From positions 1 through 6,689 of the forward strand of contig JAMOPE010000405.1 in NCBI GenBank assembly GCA_027064785.1: a stretch of DNA of 6,689 bases, in the 5' to 3' direction. Under the pieces are notes generated by a model. It made no database searches. It worked only from the letters and a program-made list of their open reading frames with translations, and was not told where the DNA came from. The translations under genes were made by a program, and so were the position numbers. Shown here in pieces: positions 6,528-6,689 of this stretch. Each line of letters begins with the position of its first letter. Positions within the stretch are counted from its first letter, which is position 1. Origin of the DNA: Geobacteraceae bacterium. Lineage in GTDB: Bacteria > Desulfobacterota > Desulfuromonadia > Desulfuromonadales > Geopsychrobacteraceae.

Positions 6528-6689
6528 GGTGCGATATCTCCCATTATCATCAGATCCTTGCCGCTGGATCGGTAAGTCACATTTTGAAGGTTAACGGCGT
6601 CGATCATCTTCTCACACCCCGTTCCGGAGAATATGCCGGAACCCGACATCCCGCCAACGACTTTAGGAGCGATAAAAACGACAAGCTGA
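6512..6689 (-). CDS. ribD: RibD, C-terminal fragment (pyrimidine deaminase/reductase), cut by the window edge
   Basis: The minus strand is open from the window edge for 58 codons in one frame and stops at TAA (6512-6514), inside the start of ribE. The peptide begins QLVVFIAPKVVGG and contains EKMIDAVNL, then SSGKDLMIMGDI near the end. This is the pattern of the RibD reductase-domain C-terminus: FIAPK plus a glycine pair, then a short glycine-rich loop, then a DA.L segment and a hydrophobic final strand. RibD deaminates and reduces the early pyrimidine intermediate of riboflavin synthesis. Its position at the head of a ribE-ribBA-ribH series fits exactly. Only the tail is visible, so the deaminase domain, start, promoter and any FMN riboswitch cannot be judged. 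The last 16 nt overlap ribE. Confidence 0.88.
   Translation of the reverse strand, partial: QLVVFIAPKVVGGMSGSGIFSGTGCEKMIDAVNLQNVTYRSSGKDLMIMGDIAPCLPD

Noticed and set aside
6528..6689. FMN riboswitch (RFN element) for the riboflavin operon
   Set aside because: This stretch is ribD coding sequence and no RFN-like conserved boxes are seen. Any riboswitch would be upstream of ribD, outside the window.

Overview
The window carries an ordinary chromosomal housekeeping segment of a Gram-negative bacterium. It has moderate, fairly even base composition, no mobile elements, no CRISPR and no sign of transfer. The gene set ribD-ribE-ribBA-ribH-nusB followed by a monofunctional, ACT-domain homoserine dehydrogenase, next to a long-chain acyl-CoA synthetase, suggests a deltaproteobacterium of the Geobacter/Desulfuromonas/Pelobacter type. 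That placement is inferred from gene order and protein style and was not tested by any search.

Left part (1-370): a single tRNA-Val(GAC) gene on the minus strand, with an encoded CCA tail. A strong-looking sigma70-type promoter lies upstream of it and a compact intrinsic terminator downstream. The roughly 200 bases between the tRNA and the next gene hold two divergent promoters, one for the tRNA (minus) and a weaker candidate for the synthetase (plus), plus a 10-bp palindrome in the synthetase leader. No stretch longer than 300 bases lacks a gene.

Middle (371-2285): one plus-strand gene for a 620-residue AMP-forming acyl-CoA synthetase with all core motifs and an unusual lysine-rich charged linker. 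It ends at a symmetrical hairpin with A/T tracts on both sides, which also serves the convergent operon arriving from the right.

Right part (2310-6689): a tightly packed minus-strand operon, in transcription order ribD (only its last 58 codons are in the window), ribE, ribBA, ribH, nusB, hom. RibBA makes both riboflavin precursors: the dihydroxybutanone phosphate and the first pyrimidine intermediate. RibD processes the pyrimidine, RibH joins the two branches to lumazine, and RibE dismutates lumazine to riboflavin. NusB is the antitermination/rRNA-maturation factor that commonly sits behind ribH. Homoserine dehydrogenase, from the aspartate-family amino-acid pathway, closes the operon. The promoter and any FMN riboswitch would lie upstream of ribD, outside the window.

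No clear novel system is present. The most checkable oddities are a dnaX-like slippery heptamer with a Shine-Dalgarno-like element in the synthetase linker, the linker itself, the hom gene appended to the rib-nusB operon, and a small hairpin just ahead of the ribBA ribosome binding site.
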